From the NCBI GenBank assembly GCA_005808665.1, contig SYLG01000019.1, positions 1 to 62,408 on the forward strand: a stretch of 62,408 bases of DNA. The letters are read 5' to 3'. The notes under the pieces are model-generated. The model was not told the DNA's origin, did no database searches, and saw only the letters and a program-made list of their open reading frames with translations. Source of the DNA: Planctomycetia bacterium (GTDB lineage Bacteria; Planctomycetota; Planctomycetia; Gemmatales; Gemmataceae). The translations under genes were made by a program, and so were the position numbers. Numbering within the stretch: the first letter of the stretch is position 1; each line of letters begins with the position of its first letter. Positions 18,064-29,291 of the stretch are shown here, piece after piece.

Positions 18064-18199
18064 GGAAAGGCCTCAAGTGGTTAAGGTTAATCCAATCGAA
18101 AATTGCTGGTAGGTCTGGACAATTTAGTTATTTTCCATGGAAAAATGACATTCTTCAAGTCTAAAATTTCAACGGCCAAACAAAGGGTCAACGCACTTT

Positions 18200-21199
18200 G
18201 TGGGAGTTGTTGCCTTGTCAAACCCATTGGAAGAGAGAACACAGTACTGGGGAATGGAATTGTTTGCCCGGTTAAAGGAACCGTTTGTATTTCCGTTAGG
18301 GCCGACTTGGTGGGAAAACCGGGTGATGGCTCTCACCATGGCCGATCCCGATCTCAAGGTTCAACTTTTTCGATTTGTTGATGTCCTTCCCATGTTGAAA
18401 TGTCCCAAGGATATTCGGAACCATTTGGTGGAGTACCTAGGGGAGGCAAAGAATTGGAACTGGTTGGGAAATATTGCACAGTTACTACCTACCAAGGGAT
18501 TTTTGGGGCATCTTGCCCAAAGAAACATCGTCTGGGCGGCTTCCCGAATGGCAAGGAAATTCATCGTAGGCACCACGAGGAAGGAAACCATTGACCAAGT
18601 TCAAAAACTCCGCCACCTGGGTTTTGCGCACACCCTGGATCTACTCGGGGAATCCACCTTGACCCATTCGGAAGCGGAAATCTCGGCTTTCGAATATAGT
18701 CAACTGATTCGTGACTTGGCACAAGCCTTCAAGGGTTCCCGTTCTGATCAACTGCTGGATTTTGAGGGACAGATTCCCATTCCCATAGCCAATGTTTCGA
18801 TCAAGGTTTCGGCACTCACCCCTACCTTTGATCCCACCGATCCGGTTGGAACGATTGGATCGGTACTTCCTCCCCTTAGAAATATCCTTCGTGAAGCGCG
18901 GGACCAAAATGTTTTTGTTAATTTTGATATGGAGCAATTTTCATCCAAGGATTTGCTTATCCACTTGGTTTGTCAATTGTTGTCCGAACCAGAATTTCGA
19001 ACTGCACCCTTCTGTGGCATTGCCATTCAGGCGTACCTGAAAAGTTCAAGGGAAGACTTGGTCAAGCTGCGAGATTGGGCAGCCAAAAACAATCGCCCCA
19101 TTACGATTCGGTTGGTAAAAGGGGCCTATTGGGATTTTGAATCCATCCATGCCATGCAGAACAATTGGCCTATTCCGGTTTGGACCAAAAAGGAACATTC
19201 CGATTGGCATTATGAACAACTTTCGGCGTTTATTATTGAAAACAGGCAATGGTTAAAACCCGCTTTTGCCAGCCACAATATTCGGTCCTTGGCAAATGCC
19301 ATAGCATTGGGAGAGCAACATAAACTCGATCCTTGTGAACTTGAGTTTCAATCCCTTTATGGGATGGGTCAGCCTGTACAAAATGCCATAAAATCCATTG
19401 GTTACAGGGTTCGTGTCTATGCTCCCTATGGAGAATTAATTCCTGGAATGGCGTATTTGGTTCGAAGGCTATTGGAAAATACAGCCAACGACTCTTTTTT
19501 GAGCCAAAGTAGTAAAAAAGGCAGGGATTTAAGCAAACTCCTCTATCCACCTCAGAAACCCAAGGATGATTTGGCAATGAATTTGCAATCAAAAACCATT
19601 CAAAATACATTCCATAATAAAAGGCTTATTCCAGAGGCAAGCCTTGATTTTACCCAAGAAAAACATCGTATTGAAATGGGTGAAGCCTTGGATTTGGTTC
19701 GTAACCGTTTTGGCAAGGCGTTTCCGGCCAAAATTGCCGGTAATGATGTTTGGACACAATCGGAAATTGTCTCCCTAAACCCTTCCCAAAAATCAGAGGT
19801 TGTCGGTAAAGTTGCATGTTGTGGAATCAATGAGGCAAACCTGGCGATTGATACATGCAGGGCTTTTCAAACCAAATGGGAATCCACGCCTGTTTGCACA
19901 CGAACGGAAGCATTGCAGAAAACAGCGGATATTATCCTTGCCCGTAGGAAAGAACTGTGTGCATGGATCGTTTTTGAAGTGGGAAAATCATGGCAGGAAG
20001 CCGATGCGGATGTGATTGAATCGGTTGATTTTTGTAGGTATTATAGCCAACAAATGGAAGAACTAGCCACCCCTTTGGTAAGAGACATCCCGGGGGAGTT
20101 TAACCAGACAATCAGAATGGCGAAAGGTGTTAGCGTCATTCTGGCACCTTGGAATTTCCCTTTGGCAATCCTGTGCGGGATGACCTCAGCAAGCCTTGCT
20201 GCGGGTTGTACAACAATAATGAAACCAGCTGAACAATCAAGCGTGATTGCCTCTATTCTCCATGGTATTTTTTTGGAGGCTGGCATCCCACCTGAGGCAT
20301 TGGCGTTTGTTCCAGGCAAAGGAGAATGTATCGGACCATTCCTTGTTTCCCATCCCGAGGTAGCCCTCATTGCATTCACAGGGTCCCTGGAAGTGGGGGC
20401 GAAAATTTATGAACAGGCATCCAAATTAAGCCACGGGCAAAAACAATTCAAACGGGTTTTGGCTGAAATGGGAGGCAAAAATGCCATTATTGTTGATGAG
20501 GATGCGGATTTGGATGATGCGATTCGGGGTGTATTGGCAAGTGCCTTTGGTTTTCAAGGACAAAAATGTTCCGCCTGTTCCCGAGTAATTATTCCCCAAT
20601 CACTCCATGACTCGTTTGTGGATAGACTATTTGAAGCTACCAAAACCCTTACCATCGGGCCTTCTGAAAGTCCGACATTTGCCCTAGGCCCCGTTATTGA
20701 TCAGGAGGCATTCGATCGCCTGGAATCCATCATTCAAAGGGGAGCTTCCCTTGGGGGGCGGTGCCTTTCGGGCAAAGTGGGAAACCATTTACCCAACGGG
20801 TATTTTATCCACCCAGCCATATTCACCGGTCTTGGGGAAACGGATCCCATCCTGACGGAGGAGGTGTTTGGACCCGTATTGGCTGTACAATCCTGGAAGA
20901 CCTTCCCTGAGGCAATTCAATTGGCGAATAATACCCCCTTTGCGCTCACCGCCGGATTGTATTCCCGAAGTCCAGGTCGCATTACCCAAGCCAAATCTTC
21001 CCTAAAGGCTGGTAATGTTTACATTAATCGAAAAATTACAGGAGCTACCGTAGACCGCCAACCATTTGGCGGTTTCGGGTTTTCTGGAATAGGGGCCAAA
21101 GCAGGTGGACCGGATTATTTGGTTCAGTTTTTAATCGCCAAAACCTCAACCGAAAACACAATGCGCCGTGGATTTAGTCCGGAAACGGTTGGGGTATAA
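18200..21199 (+). CDS. putA: Bifunctional proline dehydrogenase / L-glutamate gamma-semialdehyde dehydrogenase
   Basis: About 999 aa. It oxidises proline to P5C with FAD, then to glutamate with NAD+. The PRODH half (about 75-440) has SIKVSALTPTFDP, IRLVKGAYWDFE, ASHNIRSLANAIAL and VRVYAPYGELIPGMAYLVRRLLEN. The P5CDH half (about 530-985) has LAPWNFPLAILCGM, FTGSLEVGAKI, catalytic E756 in AEMGGKN and C790 in GQKCSA. There is no ribbon-helix-helix DNA-binding domain, so this is the minimal, non-regulatory PutA class. The longest frame begins with GTG at 18200; TTG at 18215 has a better Shine-Dalgarno (GGGAG, 8-nt spacer). ATG 18254 would cut into the conserved NPLEERTQ segment. It is divergent from the giant redox protein. 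Confidence 0.95.
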   Translation: MGVVALSNPLEERTQYWGMELFARLKEPFVFPLGPTWWENRVMALTMADPDLKVQLFRFVDVLPMLKCPKDIRNHLVEYLGEAKNWNWLGNIAQLLPTKGFLGHLAQRNIVWAASRMARKFIVGTTRKETIDQVQKLRHLGFAHTLDLLGESTLTHSEAEISAFEYSQLIRDLAQAFKGSRSDQLLDFEGQIPIPIANVSIKVSALTPTFDPTDPVGTIGSVLPPLRNILREARDQNVFVNFDMEQFSSKDLLIHLVCQLLSEPEFRTAPFCGIAIQAYLKSSREDLVKLRDWAAKNNRPITIRLVKGAYWDFESIHAMQNNWPIPVWTKKEHSDWHYEQLSAFIIENRQWLKPAFASHNIRSLANAIALGEQHKLDPCELEFQSLYGMGQPVQNAIKSIGYRVRVYAPYGELIPGMAYLVRRLLENTANDSFLSQSSKKGRDLSKLLYPPQKPKDDLAMNLQSKTIQNTFHNKRLIPEASLDFTQEKHRIEMGEALDLVRNRFGKAFPAKIAGNDVWTQSEIVSLNPSQKSEVVGKVACCGINEANLAIDTCRAFQTKWESTPVCTRTEALQKTADIILARRKELCAWIVFEVGKSWQEADADVIESVDFCRYYSQQMEELATPLVRDIPGEFNQTIRMAKGVSVILAPWNFPLAILCGMTSASLAAGCTTIMKPAEQSSVIASILHGIFLEAGIPPEALAFVPGKGECIGPFLVSHPEVALIAFTGSLEVGAKIYEQASKLSHGQKQFKRVLAEMGGKNAIIVDEDADLDDAIRGVLASAFGFQGQKCSACSRVIIPQSLHDSFVDRLFEATKTLTIGPSESPTFALGPVIDQEAFDRLESIIQRGASLGGRCLSGKVGNHLPNGYFIHPAIFTGLGETDPILTEEVFGPVLAVQSWKTFPEAIQLANNTPFALTAGLYSRSPGRITQAKSSLKAGNVYINRKITGATVDRQPFGGFGFSGIGAKAGGPDYLVQFLIAKTSTENTMRRGFSPETVGV

Positions 21200-21257
21200 G
21201 TACTCCAACCAACCGTGCAACCCAATCCCATTGACGACCCTAAAACAGATAATTGAC

Positions 21258-22451
21258 TTATTTATCTTCGATTTGAGCCAAGGCGGCAAATGGAGTCCCT
21301 TCCACATATTCAAGGAAAGCCCCGCCCCCGGTGGAAACATGGGACATTTTTTCGTCCAAGCCAAATGCCTCCACAGCTTCGGCCGTTTCACCACCCCCCA
21401 CAACAGTGGTTGCTTGGGATTTGGCCATAGCCAAGGCAATCTTTAGGGTGCCCTGACTATAGGGTTTATCCTCAAATTTCCCCATGGGGCCATTCCATAC
21501 AATTGTTTTTGCTTCAGCAATTATGGTTTGGTATCTTGCAATGGTTTTGGGACCAATATCAACGCCTATCCAACCCTCAGGGATATCGCCCTCGATCACT
21601 TTTGAGGTATGCGGAGCATCCAAAGCAGAAACGACCAGATGGTCCTCGGGAAGTTCAACCTTTCCTTTTCCAAGTGAGAGGAGTTCCCTGGCCACTTCCA
21701 GCTTATCTGCCTCACATCGGGAAGCGCCGATTCCAACCCCTTGAGCCTTCAAAAAGGTGTAGGTCATTGCCCCGCCAACCAGGATTTTGTCTACCTGATT
21801 TAGTAAAGCCTTAATGAACCCTATCTTGTCAGAAACTTTCCCCCCCCCAAGAAGAGCCACAAAGGGCCTTCCAGGATGGGAAAGGAGGGTGTTAAGAATA
21901 TCCAATTCCTTGGCAACAAGTGTTCCAACAACTCTTGGCTTATCTTTCATGGCCTCCGGGACGGCAACCATGGAAGCGTCTTTTCGGTGGCAAGTGCCAA
22001 AAGCATCGTTTACATAAACATCTCCCAGTGCGGCAATTTTCCCAGCATAAACGGGACAACCGCCCTGTTCTCCCTTGTCAAAACGGAGGTTTTCCAACAA
22101 AAGGACCTCGCCTGGCCTTAGGTTGGAAGCAAGATTGGCAGCATGCTGTCCGGCCGAATCATTGGCTTTTTGCACCTTGATTCCGAGTAATTCGCCAAGC
22201 CTTTTGGCAATCCGGTCCATGGTGAATGGCTGATCTTTAAGGGGATCCCCTTTTGGACGACCGAAATGGCTCATTGCAATTACGGCACAACCTGCTTTCA
22301 AAAGATTTTGGATAGTAGACAATGCTCCCCGGAGGCGACGATCATTGCTGATTTCACCCTGGGAAGTGTGGGGAACATTGAAGTCTACCCGCACAAGAAC
22401 CTTCCTCCCTTTTAGGTCGACTGGGAGATCGGCTAGCGTTTTTTTTGCCAT
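21258..22451 (-). CDS. pgk: Phosphoglycerate kinase
   Basis: 397 aa, the usual bacterial length. The enzyme transfers phosphate between 1,3-bisphosphoglycerate and ADP in glycolysis. Signatures: KVLVRVDFNVP at the N-terminus, SHFGRPKG, LLLENLRFDKGE, NDAFGTCHRKDASM, PFVALLGGGKVSDKIG, VGGAMTYTFLKAQG, WNGPMGKFE and the C-terminal VVGGGETAEAVE and STGGGAFLEYVEG nucleotide-site loops. It lies 27 nt downstream of gap on the same strand, giving a gap-pgk operon. It converges with putA (58-bp gap). Confidence 0.98.
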   Translation of the reverse strand: MAKKTLADLPVDLKGRKVLVRVDFNVPHTSQGEISNDRRLRGALSTIQNLLKAGCAVIAMSHFGRPKGDPLKDQPFTMDRIAKRLGELLGIKVQKANDSAGQHAANLASNLRPGEVLLLENLRFDKGEQGGCPVYAGKIAALGDVYVNDAFGTCHRKDASMVAVPEAMKDKPRVVGTLVAKELDILNTLLSHPGRPFVALLGGGKVSDKIGFIKALLNQVDKILVGGAMTYTFLKAQGVGIGASRCEADKLEVARELLSLGKGKVELPEDHLVVSALDAPHTSKVIEGDIPEGWIGVDIGPKTIARYQTIIAEAKTIVWNGPMGKFEDKPYSQGTLKIALAMAKSQATTVVGGGETAEAVEAFGLDEKMSHVSTGGGAFLEYVEGTPFAALAQIEDK

Positions 22452-22478
22452 GAGAAAGGAAGCCTAATTGAGGTTGAA

Positions 22479-24696
<2,218 letters not shown>

Positions 24697-24727
24697 TTTC
24701 GCTTAAACCTATCTTTTCAATATAACG

Positions 24728-24760
24728 AAAAAGGTCCTATAGAATATTAGGACCTTTTTT
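24728..24760. terminator. Bidirectional intrinsic terminator between mdh and the convergent gene
   Basis: A perfect 12-bp stem (AAAAAGGTCCTA / TAGGACCTTTTT) has an 8-nt loop TAGAATAT, with an A-run on the left arm and a T-run on the right, so it can terminate transcription in both directions. It starts 31 nt after the mdh stop. The last T residues overlap the stop codon of the leftward gene at 24759, so that gene's terminator stem begins inside its own stop codon. Confidence 0.9.
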
Positions 24761-25619
24761 ATTCATCCATCCTGGTTTCACGATATTCAGAAATTAAACG
24801 GTAGATATTGTTTTCGTTATCGCCATTTTTAATAGTACGATCCAATTTGGAAACTATCAATTTGGGTGGCATTCCAGGTTGATCCAGGACAACTTCTGTA
24901 TTAGGAAAATATTGAAGTAGTCCAATTTTCGCCTCGAAGATTTTTGGTTCCCTGGTCCATGAGCCCTCGGTTTTTATAGTCCTTGTCGTTGTCGACGCCG
25001 CTATGCATTCCGATTGAACAAGGGCTCGCCAACCATTGGAATCATTGGAAGGAACCGGTGGATCACCGGCAATTACAACCGGCCTTTCCCATTTGGTTCC
25101 CAAGGAAATGGGGACCTTTCCAAAAATCAACGCCATTGGTGGATCCGTTTCAAAGCGTTTTGGAGATCCAAATCGATTTTCACGAACCTCATTCACCTTA
25201 CCGGTTTTATCCACGATTAACAAAGCAACTGGTTCGCCAACAAACTTTGCCATTTGGTCACGAAGCTGAACAGTTGAATTTTCCGGTTTGGCGGAATCAA
25301 ATGTAATCAATTCCCCATCCGGTTTCTTGGTAACCGATCGTAAAGCCAACAATTTAAGCTGAATTTGGGCGGTTCCATCCGTTTCCACTGCCAATATTTT
25401 CCATTCCTTGATAAGGCTCAATTCTGTTTTAACCTCGGAAATGTTGGAGCCCTGTTTATCGGAAGCGGTTGTTTTATGTTCAACTTTATAACGGAACGAT
25501 TGACCTTTTTGCCAAGAAAATATTCCAAATGTACCTTGAGCCCGGAGAGTGGAATTCAAGGGCCCTGATTGAAAAGTACAAGTTCCCAGGAAAAATAGGA
25601 TCGCATAAAATGGCTTCAT
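24759..25619 (-). CDS. Secreted protein of unknown function (DUF6263-like beta protein)
   Basis: 286 aa from ATG 25619. A hydrophobic leader (FYAILFFLGTCTFQS) ends near a Cys that could be a lipidation or disulfide site. The mature part alternates short beta strands: GQSFRYKVEHKTTASD, GTAQIQLKLLALRSV, ALLIVDKTGKVNEV and PISLGTKWERPVVI. This resembles the planctomycete DUF6263-type proteins that share a YKV...DG...I pattern; no function is known. It lies 123 nt downstream of the ECF sigma factor on the same strand, so it may be its target or regulator. A TTG at 25625 is the in-frame alternative start. Confidence 0.72.
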   Translation of the reverse strand: MKPFYAILFFLGTCTFQSGPLNSTLRAQGTFGIFSWQKGQSFRYKVEHKTTASDKQGSNISEVKTELSLIKEWKILAVETDGTAQIQLKLLALRSVTKKPDGELITFDSAKPENSTVQLRDQMAKFVGEPVALLIVDKTGKVNEVRENRFGSPKRFETDPPMALIFGKVPISLGTKWERPVVIAGDPPVPSNDSNGWRALVQSECIAASTTTRTIKTEGSWTREPKIFEAKIGLLQYFPNTEVVLDQPGMPPKLIVSKLDRTIKNGDNENNIYRLISEYRETRMDE

Positions 25620-25742
25620 TTCCAATTGACCTTATTGAGGTTATTTCTCATGTCTGACTATAAAAAACAAGGGACCATTCCCGATAAAAGCTTATGGACC
25701 CTATTGAAGGAAATACTTGTCGAATGGCAAGTGGGTAGTAAA

Positions 25743-26297
25743 TTACAAAGCTTGGCTAGGGTGCCTCATTGGCCGCCTTGGAATATTCAAATGGCCTTTG
25801 TCAATCGACCGATAAAGCCGATTCCGAATCCGTAAAAAACAAGCGGCAAGGCAATTGGTGGATCGCTCCATTAATATTGCCAATTCTGGCAGGGATTTAC
25901 CATAATAATAGCGTTGTTCAAAGAGCCACCTTTGCCTAATAGTCAGTTTTTTCAATGCAGGATCAAGGAACTCAACGGGGTCAAAAAGATACTTTTCCTT
26001 GAGTGAAACGCGTTCTGAATGGAGGGAATTACCCATTAACCAAGCTCGTTCCCTGGCCCTTTTTCTTCGAAAACAGCGGATTTTCCGGGTAGCAAATCCT
26101 AACGCCCAAGGGAGAAAACTACGATTGTTGTCAAAATGGTTTTTATTTTGCAAAAGGGCTAAATTGATCTCCTGAACCATTTCCGAAACATCATCCCGAT
26201 TGGAAATCCTATGGTGAACGAAACGGTAAAGGGATCCCTGAATCGTTCGTAACCTGGTTTCAAAATTTTCAACTCGATTGGTTATCGGTTCCATCAT
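25743..26297 (-). CDS. ECF RNA polymerase sigma factor, Rhodopirellula/Verrucomicrobium type
   Basis: 184 aa. Sigma-2 region (about 15-85): RLRTIQGSLYRFVHHRISNRDDVSEMVQEINLALL, then SFLPWALGFATRKIRCFRRKRARE. Sigma-4 region (about 120-180): LDPALKKLTIRQRWLFEQRYYYGKSLPELAILMERS, a helix-turn-helix. Size and motifs match the short sigma family expanded in planctomycetes and Verrucomicrobia. The frame opens up to a TTG at 26477, but ATG 26297 has a perfect AAGGGG 7 nt upstream and a normal family N-terminus. No anti-sigma (FecR or zinc-anti-sigma) gene is adjacent. The neighbours are a secreted unknown downstream and a divergent DUF1552 gene. Confidence 0.88.
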   Translation of the reverse strand: MMEPITNRVENFETRLRTIQGSLYRFVHHRISNRDDVSEMVQEINLALLQNKNHFDNNRSFLPWALGFATRKIRCFRRKRARERAWLMGNSLHSERVSLKEKYLFDPVEFLDPALKKLTIRQRWLFEQRYYYGKSLPELAILMERSTNCLAACFLRIRNRLYRSIDKGHLNIPRRPMRHPSQAL

Positions 26298-26755
26298 GGG
26301 ATTACCCCTTATCACGATCATGGCCAATCTCCTTGGCGAAATGGAATTACGAATGACAAAAAGCCTTTGAAATGAAAGGTTTGGGTTGAGCCATTCCGAA
26401 TTGGCCTGATGATCATTCAAACGAAATGAAAGTTCATTTTGTTCGATCCTGGGGGAAAAAAAATCCAAATCCCCCAATGGTTAGGTATGGCAGGGTAGAA
26501 TAAAACAAAAGTTGGTTATCAGAGGTACAAGAGGAAGGCGACAGAACCAAATCCTTGATCGTTTCCGATTAGAAAAATACGAAGTTTTGGAATGGAAATG
26601 GACCAATAAAATACCGTACAATGAGGGAACAATCCATTGAACATAGTAGCCAGCCTGATCCCCATCCTTTTTGAAAAGTATTCCGTTTTATGGGGACTGG
26701 AATGGTTAAAATGCCCTAACGGCTGTTATGGCCTTAAGGCTAAAGGAATTCGGTC
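26298..26755. other. Divergent intergenic region between sigma factor and DUF1552 genes
   Basis: 458 bp without a convincing gene. It includes the upstream extension of the sigma-factor frame, which I treat as untranslated. A 10-bp palindrome GCCTTAAGGC lies at 26731-26740, just ahead of the DUF1552 Shine-Dalgarno (AAAGGA, 26742-26747). No clear -35/-10 pair stands out. Autoregulation by the divergent sigma factor would act here. Confidence 0.45.
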
Positions 26756-28063
26756 ATGATGATCCATGATTTTTCGCGCAGGACCTTCCTTAGGGGAGTT
26801 GGAGTTAGCGTTGCCCTCCCTTGGATGGAATCCAGATGCGTTTGGGGCGATGGGGACCAAGCCCAGTCCAAACAGGGGTCTCAAGCGCCCATTCGGTTTG
26901 CTGCCTTATTTTCGGGAAATGGTTTTCATAGCAGGGAATGGTGGGCAAGGGGAACCGGCAAAACCTTGGAGTTAGGTAAAGTCCTGGCTCCACTCGAGCC
27001 ACACAAAGAAAAATTGACCTTTATCAGGGGCCTTTACAATGAACAAGCCCTGAAAGGAAACATACATAGTTCACAAACAGGGAACCTTTTGAGTGGTGCT
27101 CCCCTGGCTTCTGGGGGTGACATACGCTCGGGAACGAGCATTGATCAGGTTTTAGCCCAAAAATTGGGTACCTCGACAAAAGTTCCAAGCTTGGTGCTGG
27201 GTTGTGAAGCCGCCAATCCTTCTGTTCACAAAAATTACTCCATGCTTTATAGCTCACATATATCATGGAGTTCCCCTACCTCACCAACCCCCCTTGAACT
27301 TTACCCTGCTTTGGCATTTGATTCTCTTTTCAAGGATGAAATTAACAAAGGTGACAAAAGTGTTTTGGATGCCGTGTTGGCAGACGCCACAGATTTTCGT
27401 CGCAAAGTAAGCAATTCCGACCAAAGGAAATTGGATGAATATCTGAATTCTGTACGGGAAGTGGAAAAACGAATCGAAGGTGCAGGCAAAGCCGGGGAAA
27501 TCCAAGGGTGGCGGCCAACCCTTGCAATGCCAAACATTGCCCGACCTGCGGATGGCATTCCCCAAAACATTGCCGACCATATGCGCCTAATGTGTGATAT
27601 TCTTGTGTTGGGTTTTCAAACCGATACCACCCGGTTTGCCACACTTAAACTCAACAACGATCATTCCTCCCTGAGATTTCCCCATTTGGGTGTGGATTAC
27701 ATGATTCACCACCTTCTTTCACACTCGGACTCGGCCGATTGGCTTAAGGTTAATCAGTTCTTTTTGCAACAGGTTGGATACCTTGCCACCAAACTTGCCG
27801 GGATTCAGGAAGGTGAACGAACAGCATTGGACAATTCGGTCATTCTCTTTTGTTCCAGTATGCTTACAGGCAACCACGAAGCCAACCAACTGCCGGTAAT
27901 TCTGGTAGGAGGAGCGGGAGGCAAACTCAAAGGTGGTAGGTCGCTGGATTACCTTGGGAAGCCTGACCGCAAAATGTGTAGTCTTTACCTTTCGCTAATG
28001 GATAAATATGGAATCCATGCTTCTGAATTTGGGGATTCAAAAACCCGCCTTGTTGAGATTTAA
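26756..28063 (+). CDS. DUF1552 family TAT-exported protein
   Basis: 435 aa. The twin-arginine leader is FSRRTFLRGVGVSVALPWME (about residues 6-25). The DUF1552 core follows: RFAALFSGNGFHSREWWARGTG, LTFIRGLYNEQALKGNIHSSQTGNLLSGAP, SGTSIDQVLAQKLG, IADHMRLMCDILVLGFQTDTTRFATLKLNND and a C-terminal SSMLTGNHEANQLPVILVGGAGG. The family is related in layout to DUF1501 and has no known activity. A good Shine-Dalgarno AAAGGA precedes the ATG by 8 nt. DUF1552 genes usually follow a DUF1592/DUF1588 partner; none is present here, so this copy is an orphan. It faces away from the ECF sigma factor. Confidence 0.92.
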   Translation: MMIHDFSRRTFLRGVGVSVALPWMESRCVWGDGDQAQSKQGSQAPIRFAALFSGNGFHSREWWARGTGKTLELGKVLAPLEPHKEKLTFIRGLYNEQALKGNIHSSQTGNLLSGAPLASGGDIRSGTSIDQVLAQKLGTSTKVPSLVLGCEAANPSVHKNYSMLYSSHISWSSPTSPTPLELYPALAFDSLFKDEINKGDKSVLDAVLADATDFRRKVSNSDQRKLDEYLNSVREVEKRIEGAGKAGEIQGWRPTLAMPNIARPADGIPQNIADHMRLMCDILVLGFQTDTTRFATLKLNNDHSSLRFPHLGVDYMIHHLLSHSDSADWLKVNQFFLQQVGYLATKLAGIQEGERTALDNSVILFCSSMLTGNHEANQLPVILVGGAGGKLKGGRSLDYLGKPDRKMCSLYLSLMDKYGIHASEFGDSKTRLVEI

Positions 28064-28084
28064 CCGGTCCTTTTTCAGGGGCGA

Positions 28085-29191
28085 TTAGGAAATTCGATGG
28101 GTCGGGATTGGCCTTCCTGGTCGAAAACTTTGCAGCGAGGTAATCTTGGCCTGGGCATCCAAGGCGTTCATCGTTGATTCAATCTGGTCACGGACACATT
28201 GTTCCAAAGTCACCGGATCAGTTCCGACACGAGCATTAATCACCACATTTGCAAAGGGCACCGAGACACCAGAAGGCAATGAAAGCTCTGGTCCTGTTTC
28301 ATTGCTTACCAAATTGGCGACGGCATAAAACCCTTCATAAAGGCCAATTGTTTTGAGGTGAGCGGCTTCGAACCCTTGAACCAAGAACCGGGCGCCTAGC
28401 CCCTGAATAATATGAACCAATAAGGTATCCAATAAAAACGGGGAACCGGAACGAACCTCTACCTGGCAATTCAACCAACCTAGTTCTGCTTCACCTTCGG
28501 CATAAATATCATAATCCAGTTCCAAAGAGGTGTTACGAAAAGAAGTGGAACGATCTGAATTAGGATTAATATACAAAGAATGTAATGCATCAAATCCAAA
28601 TCCTGTTTTGGCAGAAATTTTTAAAATAGGTTTATTTGGAAACTTTTCGTAAATTAGGTTTTCTAAATTGTAAATATCAGATGGTGATAATTCATCTATT
28701 CGATTAAGCAAAATAAAGTCTGCTTCTTCAATTTGTTTTTTGAATATGTATTCTGCTTTAGGGGTAAATCCACAACCGGTTTTGCCCTCCAGTATTTTTT
28801 TGCCATGGGAAGGTTTGAGTATGACTCCATAGGGGGCAATATCCAAAGGCATTCCATAAACCATTTCCAACGGCTTAAGTACGGTAGCAACGAGGTCGGT
28901 GCAGCTTCCCACTGGTTCGGCCAAAATCAAATCAGGTAATGAATGGGAGGTCAATGATTCCATGGTTTGGGTTAATTCGTTGAAGTTGCAGCAAAAACAG
29001 GCTCCAGCCACCTCTCCCACTGAAAATCCTTGAGATCTCAAGGAAAAGGTATCTACCAGGTCGGAAGCCTGATCATTGGTTACAATAGCAACCCGTTTGC
29101 CCTGTTTGATGAATTGTTTGGCCAATCGACTAATCGTGGATGTCTTCCCAGCCCCAAGAAAACCACCGATCATTATATATTTTGGATTCAT
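28085..29191 (-). CDS. CobW/COG0523-family GTPase, probable metallochaperone
   Basis: 368 aa. G3E GTPase: Walker A GGFLGAGKTS at residues 9-18, the metal-binding CxCC motif GACFCC at C65, C67 and C68, LAEPVGSCTD as switch/Walker B region, and NRIDELS at the NKxD position. COG0523 proteins deliver metals, often zinc, to client proteins. The usual His-rich C-terminal tail is absent. The C-terminal half (about 215-368) is longer and more divergent than in the CobW_C type, so the client may differ. AGAGG precedes the ATG by about 8 nt. An AT-rich palindrome overlaps its probable promoter. Confidence 0.88.
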   Translation of the reverse strand: MNPKYIMIGGFLGAGKTSTISRLAKQFIKQGKRVAIVTNDQASDLVDTFSLRSQGFSVGEVAGACFCCNFNELTQTMESLTSHSLPDLILAEPVGSCTDLVATVLKPLEMVYGMPLDIAPYGVILKPSHGKKILEGKTGCGFTPKAEYIFKKQIEEADFILLNRIDELSPSDIYNLENLIYEKFPNKPILKISAKTGFGFDALHSLYINPNSDRSTSFRNTSLELDYDIYAEGEAELGWLNCQVEVRSGSPFLLDTLLVHIIQGLGARFLVQGFEAAHLKTIGLYEGFYAVANLVSNETGPELSLPSGVSVPFANVVINARVGTDPVTLEQCVRDQIESTMNALDAQAKITSLQSFRPGRPIPTHRIS

Positions 29192-29224
29192 TCATTAGCC
29201 TCTGTAGTTAAATTAATTTATTAG

Positions 29225-29261
29225 TTATTATAACTTTGATAATCATTGATTTTATATCAAA
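29225..29261 (-). promoter_or_regulatory. Probable promoter and operator of the CobW-type gene
   Basis: On the minus strand a TATAAT hexamer at 29232-29227 could be the -10 box, 35 nt ahead of the ATG. Directly upstream is an inverted repeat, TTTGATA-N13-TATCAAA (29235-29261), covering the -35 position, for which no good hexamer is visible. That arrangement fits a repressor operator. COG0523 genes are often under the zinc regulator Zur; the identity of any regulator here is a guess. Confidence 0.4.
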
Positions 29262-29291
29262 TTAACATTTATTAAACTATAGTATCAAAAA

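Noticed and set aside
26298-26477. 60-residue extension of the sigma-factor frame from TTG
   Set aside because: ATG 26297 has AAGGGG at ideal distance and the normal family length; the extension lacks sigma features.
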